Source: Streptococcus ruminicola
GTDB taxonomy: Bacteria; Bacillota; Bacilli; Lactobacillales; Streptococcaceae
NCBI RefSeq assembly: GCF_011387195.1
Contig: NZ_CP046919.1
Span: 124,001-188,000 of the forward strand
Direction: 5' to 3'
DNA: 64,000 nt
Part shown: positions 42,377 to 52,900 of the stretch, in pieces
How positions within the stretch are numbered: the stretch's first letter is position 1
Layout: each line of letters starts with the position of its first letter
Made by a program: the position numbers and the translations under genes
Notes under the pieces: generated by a model
What the model was told of the DNA's origin: nothing
Database searches by the model: none
What the model saw: the letters and a program-made list of their open reading frames with translations, nothing else

Positions 42377-42385
42377 TCATAGTAA

Positions 42386-42430
42386 ATAAAAAAATCCTCA
42401 TGCTCCCGTCGCCAAACTAGAACATGAGGA
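42386..42430 (-). terminator. Minus-strand terminator facing transcription from the eno side
   Basis: TCCTCATG at 42395-42402 pairs with CATGAGGA at 42423-42430; the minus strand gains extra G-U pairs and runs into seven T. Orientation is opposite to the plus-strand genes here, so it would stop antisense reading. Confidence 0.55.
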
Positions 42431-42441
42431 TAAAAATAATT

Positions 42442-42487
42442 GGTATAAGAAATTACCTAGATAGAAACTAGGCCTCTTTCTTATACC
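42442..42487 (+). promoter_or_regulatory. Compound hairpin just upstream of int
   Basis: Perfect 11-bp outer stem (GGTATAAGAAA/TTTCTTATACC) enclosing a 5-bp CCTAG/CTAGG hairpin with a 7-nt loop. 46 nt. It precedes the int SD by about 15 nt and may attenuate int or hold a recombination-directionality site. Confidence 0.4.
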
Positions 42488-42517
42488 CCATTTTATCAAA
42501 AAAGTGAGGTAAAAACA

Positions 42518-43669
42518 ATGTGGATTGAAGAATTGTCCAATGGTAAATACAAGTATTTCGAACGATATAAAGACCCATACACCGAAAAGTGGCGAAAAGT
42601 ATCTGTAACGCTTGAAAGTGGTTCTAATCGAGCTAAAAAAGAAGCACAAAAACTACTCAACAAAAAAATTGATTCAAAACTTGAAAAGCTAAAAACAACT
42701 GATGCTTTATTTACAACAGTTTTTGAAGAGTGGTTACCAATCTATAAAGAGACGGTTAAAAAGAGCAGTTTGCACTCTACTTTGGCAACTATCAAACGAA
42801 TAAGAAAAGATTTTGCTTTAGAAGTTCCGATTTCAAATATAACACCTAAATACATCCAGAATTACATTACTTCAAACGAAGAATGGACGTACAGCCAAAA
42901 ATATAGGATTAAATCTCTTTTGAACGTTTTCTTTGATTATGCAGTTTCTTTGGAAATAATCGAAAATAATCCAGCTCGAAAGATTGTATTGAACAAGCCT
43001 AGAAAGACCGCTGAGGAGTTGGAAGCAATCGAAAATAAATACCTGGAACCAGACGAACTTAACCGCTTGTTAAAAGAGTTCTACAGAAAACCTATAACTT
43101 ACAGATACGGACTACTTTCAGAATTCATGACACTTAACGGTTGTCGCATTGGGGAAGCTGCAGCTTTAAAGCTCAAAAACTACCATAAGGAAAACAAAAC
43201 AATTGATATACATGGCACGTTAACAAAATACGATGATAACCCAACCACACCGAAAACAACTGCTAGTTATCGAACTGTTTATCTGACAGATAGAGAAGTT
43301 GAAATATTAGATGAAATAATATCTATGAACCAGCTTCAAGAAGAGACAAACCCCAAATGGAAAAAATCAGATTTTATCTTTGTAACCAACACAGGAAATT
43401 CTGTTCAAAGTTCCGTTTTCGCAAAATCCTTACAAAGAGCAAATGAGCGACTTCAGAAACCAATTGCTAAACATATCTCAAGCCATATTTTTAGACACAC
43501 AATGATCAGTATGCTAGCTGAATATAATATTCCTTTGAAAGCAATCATGGATAGAGTTGGTCACTCTGACTCTGAAACAACGACTAAAATTTATACACAC
43601 GTAACTAAAAATATGAAAAACAAAGCTGTAGAAGTTTTAAACCACATAGCAAATAGTAGGCAAAGTTAA
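42518..43669 (+). CDS. int: Tyrosine-recombinase integrase
   Basis: 383 residues. An N-terminal AP2-like arm-binding domain, SAM-like core-binding domain (about 60-160) and catalytic domain with R (NGCRIGEAAALK), HxxR (SSHIFRHTMIS), H (VGHSDSE) and the Y nucleophile (TKIYTHVTKN). Next to attR. GAGG 8 nt before the ATG. Catalyses integration into the 3' end of eno. Confidence 0.95.
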   Translation: MWIEELSNGKYKYFERYKDPYTEKWRKVSVTLESGSNRAKKEAQKLLNKKIDSKLEKLKTTDALFTTVFEEWLPIYKETVKKSSLHSTLATIKRIRKDFALEVPISNITPKYIQNYITSNEEWTYSQKYRIKSLLNVFFDYAVSLEIIENNPARKIVLNKPRKTAEELEAIENKYLEPDELNRLLKEFYRKPITYRYGLLSEFMTLNGCRIGEAAALKLKNYHKENKTIDIHGTLTKYDDNPTTPKTTASYRTVYLTDREVEILDEIISMNQLQEETNPKWKKSDFIFVTNTGNSVQSSVFAKSLQRANERLQKPIAKHISSHIFRHTMISMLAEYNIPLKAIMDRVGHSDSETTTKIYTHVTKNMKNKAVEVLNHIANSRQS

Positions 43670-43676
43670 AAGGCTT

Positions 43677-43693
43677 TGCCCCTTTTTTGCCCC
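43677..43693 (+). repeat. Candidate integrase arm-binding repeat, right copy
   Basis: Exact second copy of 9065-9081, beginning 5 bp after the int stop. Confidence 0.5.
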
Positions 43694-43700
43694 TTAAACA

Positions 43701-43735
43701 CAAAAAAAGAGCCTATCTATTTCAGATAAGCTCTT
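43701..43735 (-). terminator. Phage-supplied terminator of eno
   Basis: 11-bp arms (43708-43718, 43724-43734, one G-U) followed on the minus strand by seven T. It lies 22 bp after the eno stop, on the phage side of the att core, replacing the terminator at 8862-8889. Also between int and eno in convergent order. Confidence 0.78.
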
Positions 43736-43739
43736 AAAA

Positions 43740-43754
43740 CGTTGATATATCAAC

Positions 43755-43755
<1 letters not shown>
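43740..43755. other. Perfect 16-bp palindrome beside attR
   Basis: CGTTGATATATCAACG, symmetric around 43747/43748, between the terminator and the att core. May be a protein-binding dyad for integration or excision. Confidence 0.4.
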
Positions 43756-45126
<1,371 letters not shown>

Positions 45127-45203
45127 ATAAAAACGAGAAATTTTGAAAATCGCTACCAACTTTCATGGCTTTTCATAATTTTCAATAACAAAACAGCCCA
45201 AAA

Positions 45204-45232
45204 CTGACAGTTTAGTAAATTTAACTTATAAT
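45204..45232 (+). promoter_or_regulatory. Promoter of yueI-like gene
   Basis: CTGACA (45204-45209), 17-bp spacer, perfect TATAAT (45227-45232). Confidence 0.75.
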
Positions 45233-45261
45233 GATTGTAAGAACATATGGAGGGCCCTACC

Positions 45262-45711
45262 ATGACTGATTTAGAAAATAAAGTTTTACAAGCCGCAACA
45301 GGCGAAAAACGCTTAAATCCTGATGAACAACGTCTTTATTTTGGAACTTTTGCCGAACGAGTCGTCTTATCAATTCCTCTTGAAGATAGCCGTTTAGAAG
45401 AGGTTAAAAATCGTTTTAGTGATATTTTAGGACAATTAGCTAAACAATACGACACAATATTAGTTAAAATTTCTCCAAAACTCTCCGTTTCAAACCAAAT
45501 GTTTTACATGAAAATCGCTCAAGAACAAAACATTCAAGCAACTATTGTTGATGAAAAGAATGCTCAATCACCTTACGGCATTATCGTTCATTCAACCAAA
45601 GCTGAAAATGTAGCTAATCCTCTATTATCTGAACAATTTCCAGCTACAGCTGAAAAACCAAAAGAAGCCCCTAAAAAAGGCTTCTGGTCAAAATTATTTA
45701 ACAAGGATTAA
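45262..45711 (+). CDS. yueI: YueI-family protein (DUF1694)
   Basis: 149 residues from ATG 45262, with GGAGGG 8 nt upstream. DUF1694 pattern: GEKRLNPDEQRLYFGTFAERV and VKISPKLSVSNQ; cytosolic, function unknown, conserved in Firmicutes. The last codons overlap the convergent glycerate kinase stop by 4 bp. Confidence 0.82.
   Translation: MTDLENKVLQAATGEKRLNPDEQRLYFGTFAERVVLSIPLEDSRLEEVKNRFSDILGQLAKQYDTILVKISPKLSVSNQMFYMKIAQEQNIQATIVDEKNAQSPYGIIVHSTKAENVANPLLSEQFPATAEKPKEAPKKGFWSKLFNKD
45660..45684 (-). terminator. Possible terminator of the glycerate kinase, inside the yueI coding end
   Basis: GAAGCC at 45664-45669 and GGCTTC at 45679-45684, then four T on the minus strand; 24 bp after the glxK stop. 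Weak because the T-run is short. Confidence 0.35.
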
Positions 45712-46823
45712 AATCTAGTAAAGCTTAGTAAATTTCCGATGTTTTGGGCGGTGCGTTCCAGATTTTGCTCAGCTTTATCAAGGGTATTTTCTAAAGTATC
45801 AACGTCAGCAATTATCGGAAAGGCTGCTTGAATGTTAGAAATCGGAAAGCTTGGTAAATCATCTTTGAGACTACCACAGATAGCAATGACTAATTTACCA
45901 CGAGGTGTGCGCTGTGCTAGACCAACAGGAGCTTTACCTGAAAGACTTTGCTTATCCATTCGTCCTTCGCCGACAACAACGATGTCAGCTTTCTGAACAC
46001 GTTGGTCAAAATCAAGCATGTCAAGAACAGCATCAATGCCAGAAATGATTTGACCTCCAGCAAAGGCTGCTAAACCTGCTGCCATTCCGCCACCTGCTCC
46101 CGCTCCAGCCAAATCCAAAACAGCTGGGAAGAAAGTTTGGTAAAATCTTTCCATATCTTTATCAACGCTTGCAAAGTCATCTTTTGCAAGCCCTTTTTGT
46201 CCTCCAAAAATATAGGTTGCCCCATTTGGACCACATAGAGGATTTGTCACGTCAGTGATAACTGTCACCTTAGTTTGAGATAAATCCCAACGACAGCTTT
46301 CATAAGAAACCATGGTAATATCACCAAGGTGTTCGCCAACCGCTTCGACTTCATGACCTGTTTTGTCAAAGAAACGATAGCCAAGGCCTGCCGCCATTCC
46401 CAGACCACCATCATTGGTTGAACTGCCTCCAACACCAATCATGATTTCTTCAACACCAAGGTCAACCAAGTGACCAATCATTTCACCAACACCTTTTGTC
46501 GTAAGGGTTAATGGGCTACGCTGATCCATTGGCACTTTTTCCAAACCACAAATGTCTGCCATTTCAAAAACGGCCAACCGACCATTAGTCGCATAATGGG
46601 CTTCGACTGGTTGACCAAACGCGCCAGTAACCGTGTGGCTTTCACGTTTTAAGTGAAGACCGTCTGTCAAGGCTTCCAAAGTTCCTTCACCACCGTCACC
46701 AACAGGCATGACATCAAAAGTCGCATTTGGCATAGCTTTTCGAAAACCTTTTTGAACAGCTTTTGCAACTTCAAGTGCTGACAAACTTTCCTTAAATGAA
46801 TCAGGTGCAATTAATATATGCAT
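45708..46823 (-). CDS. glxK: Glycerate kinase
   Basis: 371 residues, full length. Family motifs: IAPDSFKESLSALEVA at the N-terminus, PVGDGGEGTLEAL, GVGGSSTNDGGLGMAAGLG, and VVGEGRMDKQSLSGK. Phosphorylates glycerate to a phosphoglycerate for glycolysis, close to enolase in the pathway. A minus-strand TATAAT at 46856-46861 may be its promoter. Confidence 0.9.
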   Translation of the reverse strand: MHILIAPDSFKESLSALEVAKAVQKGFRKAMPNATFDVMPVGDGGEGTLEALTDGLHLKRESHTVTGAFGQPVEAHYATNGRLAVFEMADICGLEKVPMDQRSPLTLTTKGVGEMIGHLVDLGVEEIMIGVGGSSTNDGGLGMAAGLGYRFFDKTGHEVEAVGEHLGDITMVSYESCRWDLSQTKVTVITDVTNPLCGPNGATYIFGGQKGLAKDDFASVDKDMERFYQTFFPAVLDLAGAGAGGGMAAGLAAFAGGQIISGIDAVLDMLDFDQRVQKADIVVVGEGRMDKQSLSGKAPVGLAQRTPRGKLVIAICGSLKDDLPSFPISNIQAAFPIIADVDTLENTLDKAEQNLERTAQNIGNLLSFTRF

Positions 46824-46909
46824 AGTACCAACTCCCCCTTACATTTCTTATTACTATTATATAATTTTTTAAAGGAAAGAGGTTACAAAAACATTAATAC
46901 GAAGCAAAA

Positions 46910-46934
46910 CTCCCCTTCAATTTTAGAAGGGGAG
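46910..46934 (-). terminator. Terminator of the amylopullulanase gene
   Basis: Perfect CTCCCCTTC/GAAGGGGAG 9-bp arms with a 7-nt loop, 34 bp after the gene stop; four T follow on the minus strand. Confidence 0.75.
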
Positions 46935-46967
46935 CTCTTTATATAAGGAAAGTAATGTATTTAAATG

Positions 46968-49900
46968 TTAGTGACTTTTTTGACGTCTTTTAACTTCTAA
47001 CACTGCTAGACTGGCAAGACTTAGAAGACCAACAAACGTTAGAGTTTTACTATCTTTTTGACCAGTTTCTGGCAAGGCAACCGTGCTATTTTCAGTAACA
47101 GCAACTTTTTGAAGGTCAGAAAGGACTCGAGAAGCAGCTTGATTTCGGACTCCAGTCTGAGTTTGGGCTGGCGCTGTAGCTTTCGACACTTGATTCGAAT
47201 TAGCTGGCACTTCAGTTTTTGTCACTTGGTCTTGATAAACAATGCCATATTGGCTGAAGTGGTCAACATCAAAGATGACGAATTTAACGACTTGCCCAGC
47301 CACTAACTTGCTAACTTCTCTAAAAGCTAGAAGTTGCGGTTGTGCATTTTCTGGAAGATAGAAAACTTCTGCAACAGCTTTACCAGCATCAATTGGTAAG
47401 ATGACTTGATCTTTTTGAGTTGTGCTAACAACATGGCCATAAGCATCTTCAGGCTCGATATCATATAAATCATAGTCTTTACCTTGCAAGACTGAAGGGA
47501 TTTGACTGTCATTTGTTTCCTTGTGATGAACTTCAATCTGTGTAATCTCTTCACGTTCACCTGGAGCTAAAATGACACTTACGCCACTTGCTCGGTCATA
47601 AAGGGTACGTTCTGTTTCTGCATTTTCCTTTCTCAGACGTAGGATTGTTGCTGTTAACGGATTAAGGGTAATGCTATTTTCCGTAAACGCCACACCTTTT
47701 GGATTCAAGATAGCATCGACACCTGCGGTATCGGCGTCAGCAAGAACCTCTGCGTTCAACAAAGCTTTGTAATCATCTGACAAGACAAACTCACGCGCTT
47801 TGCTATCAGCATTGACAAAGACTGCATAGATGTCACCGTTACTTGCTTGTGTTTGGTAAGCGATAATCAAATCTTCTTGACCAACTCCATTTTCATTTGG
47901 AATGGTGATGAGTTTGACCTTGCTATCAACATCAGCTTTTGTCTTAAGCGTAAAGGCATCTGTTGAACGACGAAGAGCGATGAGCCCTTTGGTATAAGCT
48001 TGCGTTTTAGCATTTTCTGGGTAAGCCTTGCCGTCAGTTGCTTTTGCCCAATCAAAATGATTAATAGCATCCGTAGAATCATAAGAATCACTGATAAAGT
48101 AAGGATAAATAAATGGTGTGCCATCAGCGTTTGTTAGCAAATCTGATTTTGCTGGGACTTGATCAGCTGCTACTGGTGTCTTATAAGCTTCGTCACGGAA
48201 TTGTTTGGTACGACCATATTCTTGACCAGAATGGATGAAGGCTGTTCCTTGAGAAGTCAATATAATAAGATTTCCCAAGCGTTGACGACGTAAAATTTCA
48301 GCTTCATTTTCTGCTACTGATGGGTCTTTGTGGATTGATTTAGCAATAATATCGTGAAGGGTTAGATTGTCATGAGCTGCAATGTATTGAATCACATCAC
48401 CTGGATCATCTGCTGTGAAATTATTTGGCTGAGCCTTTATGCTATTAAAGAGCTCTTGCAAATTTTTAACCCCACCTGTAATAAAGCATGGTGCACCTTC
48501 ACTTGGATACCCTGATTTAAGGAGATTACGAATATCATCAGAGAATGAAGCCACACTGTCTGTGTGTGCCATCCAAGTTTGGTCAGCAGGTTGACGGCTA
48601 TCATTGGCATCACCAGCATAAGTAATCCAACCTTCACCAAGCATGATAACATTTGGATTCAAAGCTTTTGCTTTGTCATAAGCCATTTGAACAGTCTCAG
48701 CATCCAAGTCACCCATCATATCAAAACGGAAGCCATCCACTTTAAATTCTTTTGTCCAATAAGCAATTGAATCAAGCACCATGCGACGTGTCATATAGTG
48801 AGTTGTTCCTGGGCGACCACCACCAAAGCTTGTCTTAGCCTTGCCATCAGCTTCCATGAAGTGATAATAATTTGGTTCCAAATCTTCAAGAATAGCAAGG
48901 TCAGCTGTATGGTTATAAACGACGTCTAGGATAATTCCCATGCCACGTTTGTGAATTTCATTAATTAAGTTTTTAAATTCTGCGATACGTTTTGCTGGGT
49001 CAGCTGGATTTTCAGAATACATCCCTGTCAAAGCAAAGTAACTTTGTGGGTCATAACCCCAGTTGTAGTTTGTATTACTTGAGGCATAATCTGTTAAGCG
49101 CTTGTTATTCATCACTTCGTTAACGTAGTAATAACTCATAACAGGAAGCAATTGAATATGAGTGACACCTAGGCTTTGAAGATAATCCATTTTTTCAGCA
49201 AACGCTGCAAAGGTACCAAATTGATTGCGAAGTTCTTCTGAAATAGCTGTATCTGACGTAAAGTCACGCACGTGCGCTTCGTAGATAATAGCATCTTCAC
49301 GAGCTGTGTAACCTTTAATATCTGCATAAGTCAAGTCTTGATTGCCAATAGCACTGGTATCAACGATAGCTGCCTTAGCCACTTTATAAGATGGATCAGT
49401 TCCAATCAAATCACTATTCCACTCAGCTAATGATTTAGCATAAGGGTCAAGTGCCAGAACAGTCTCTTTTCCGCGAGTGATTTCATAGTGGTAATAATAG
49501 CCACGATAATCACTAATACCTAAACCAAGACTTGGTGTTAAGCTAGCCGACCATTGACCTTTATCCCCTTTAGTCATAGCAATTTTGCCAACGACTTTGG
49601 TTTGGTCATTCTTATCATAAAGAACAACTGCTACTTGGTCTGCACTTGGTGACCAGACGGTCAACTCAACACGCGCTCCATTATCAAAAACACGTGCTCC
49701 TAAATCACCATCGTAAGCATACTTAGAATCTGTGTACTGCCAACTTTGCTGTGCTTGGTATTGATCGCCATTGTAGCTTACTGTATAGAGACCGTCACTT
49801 GAAAAATCACCTTCGATAATAACTTTATTACTTGCCTTATCGAGAGTAATATCTGTAATAGCAACGACATTGCCAGCTTTATCAGTCACTTTAAGATTTT

Positions 49901-52900
49901 CTAGAAGTTCAGCTTTATCGGCGTCTGCTAGATTGCTGATAATAGCGACAAGTTCTGATTGACTAATTTGTTGTGCGGATGTTAAGCGAATAGTGCTTAC
50001 AAAATATGGATTCGTATAAATGGTCTTATCCTCATCTTTCAAGAAAATTTGTGTTTGATTAGCTAAATCCTTAAAGGTGTAATTGTCTGGTTGAATCTTA
50101 GCCGCATCGTCTTCTTTTGATTCATCAAGGAGCAAGAAACCAAGCTCATTAAAATCGGCTAGTGGCACATCGATATAAGCACCGTATTTGCCAAAGTTTT
50201 CAAAATCAACACCATCTGGCCAAGAACCTAAGCGACTAGTAATGGAACTGTCTGCACTTCCCCACAACCAAATTGCCAAATTCTTGTAATTACCATCACT
50301 ACGATAGTAATTAATACGGATTTTTCCTTTTTCAAGCGGAGCATAGTAATTAGCATTGTAATTCTCATCAAACCAAACTTCATTCATGTCTTGGCTGATA
50401 AGATTCACCACCTTATCCCCTGAAACATTCTCACCACTAGTATTATTGATGAGCAACCCAACTTTGTGACGATTACCATTGACCAATTTCACATCGATAT
50501 AATAACCATAAGCGTCGTGTTTAAGATTAGAAAGATTAATCGCACCGTTTGGCCAAGATTCAGATGGGTGTTCAACATCTTCCCAAGTCCACAAACCAAG
50601 ACTGGCTAAATCATCTGATGGCATAGTCTTAAAGTGAACGCGCAGCGTATTTTCAGCAATTGGCTCTTCTTCTGTCTGAGCGATAAAAGCTTGTGTAATA
50701 GCACCTGCAGACACTTTTAGCAACATGGTACCACCTTTTGAAATGGCTGGCGCTTCAATATCAAGATAATACTGACCGTCTTGTCCAAGAAGAGCTTGAT
50801 AAGTTGCTCCTGTGTAATAATCAGTCACCGTTGCTGCCTCGGATAAAAGTAAGTGAAGTTTTTGTGACTGGTCTTTCAAATTGTACAAAATATAAGCCGC
50901 ATCTGAGTCATTAGCTCGTTTTGCAAGTAGCCATCCTTGACTGTCATTTACAGCTACAGTACTGTGACTACCACGCGCCAACAATTCACTGTTATCACGA
51001 CGGAAGGCTAATAATTTTTGATAATGTTCTAAAATTGCATTTCCAGCCACGTCGTCCCAGTCGAACTCATAACGATTATCATAATATGGCCAGTTATTAG
51101 CACCAGATTGACCTAATTCTTCACCGTAATAAATGACTGGTTGTCCTTTGGCTGTTAGCAAGAGCGTTGCTGCTAATTTTAGTTTATTTAAATCGCCACC
51201 AATGCTATACAAGAAACCATCTTCATCATGACTTCCAAGAAATTGCGCCAAGGTATAGGCACTTGTGAGCGCATCATTTCTGGCAATCAATTCGTCATTT
51301 GCTTCTTTCAAGCGACCATTAACTAGCAACTTAGCAATATCTTTAAACCCAAAATCAAGCAAACTATCCATGCTACCAGTGCCTAAATCACCCTTGGTAT
51401 CTTTGTAATTGGCACCCCAACTTTCTCCAACTAGATGGAAATCAGCATCTTTTAGCGCTAGCTCATTTTTGAAATACTGCCAAGTCGTATCATCAACGTG
51501 TTTAACAGTGTCGACACGAAAAGCATAAATGCTGTTTCCTTTGGCGGTTGTTGATTTTTCAAGCCAAGCTGTCTGCCAAGCAACTAATTGCTCACGAACA
51601 GCTGCATCTTCCGTCTTGAAATCTGGAAGACCTGATTGTGAACCTTGAATATCATCACCTTTGTCTTCTTCTGGCGTACGCACCATTCCAGTAAATTTAT
51701 CTTCCGTACCATAACCCGAATGGTTAAGCACCACATCAACAATGATGTTAATGCCACGTTCAGCAGCTTGGTCAATTAACTCATGGAAATCATCAAGTGT
51801 GCCGAGATGCGGATTAAGCTTTTCAAAATCATCTGCCCAATAACCATGGTAGGCATAATATTCTTTACCAGCTTCTGTGCTAACATTTTGCGGAATATTA
51901 TCAACGATTGGTGTAACCCAGATACTTGTTACGCCTAATTGTTTGAGGTAATCAAGCTTTGCAGTCACCCCTTTAAAGTCTCCACCTTTATAAACACCAG
52001 CTTGATTAACTGCGCCAGCGTAATCTTGATGATAAGGATTATCATTACTTGGGTCTCCGTTATAAAAGCGGTCAGTCAACATGAAGTAAATCACTTGTTC
52101 ATCCCAGTCTACTTCTCCAGCTTGTTTAACACGTTTCGTTACCGTAACTGATACTGTTGTATCGTAATAACCGTTATCCTTATCAAAGACTCGAACTGGT
52201 AAGTCATAAGTTCCTGGCTGAGTATCTGACGTTGCTGTAATTGTGACACGATTGAGCTCCGGCGAAATCTCAATAACCCCACCACCGATTTGTGCGGTAT
52301 CAATTTGCATGCGTGTAATCTCAACATTTTCTGGATTAGTAACTGTCACATCAATTAAATCAGTTTCATTATAATTAAAAGGGCGATAGCTACTTGCTGA
52401 TACTGAAATATTATGGACTCCAGGTGTCGCTTTTGAAAAATCTTGTCCTGTCACCGTAGCAATATAGTACGGATTGGTATAAACAGTCGTATCATCATTA
52501 TGCAAGAAGATTTGGCTATGAATGTCACGATCAGAAAAACTCATATCAAGCGTTTTATTGCCAGCTTTTTCTGGGTCATTTTGATTGACCAATAAAAAAC
52601 CAATATTTGAATCTAATAATTTTGACAAAGGTAAGTCGATGTAGCGACCATAAGCACCTTCCTGAATAAAATCAAGAGCATCTGATGGCCATGCACCAAA
52701 TTGCCCAGCTACATCGCCCCAAGCCCAGAGACCCCAACCGTCATAATTACCATCATCACGCTTATAATTAATCCGAATAATGCGATCATCTGCCAACGGC
52801 TTATAGCTGTAAGTCATAAAATCAGACGTAACCCAAACTTCATTTACATCTTTTGATAAAGGTTTGATGCTTTGGTCAGAGTCGCTAGTTTTCTCACCGT

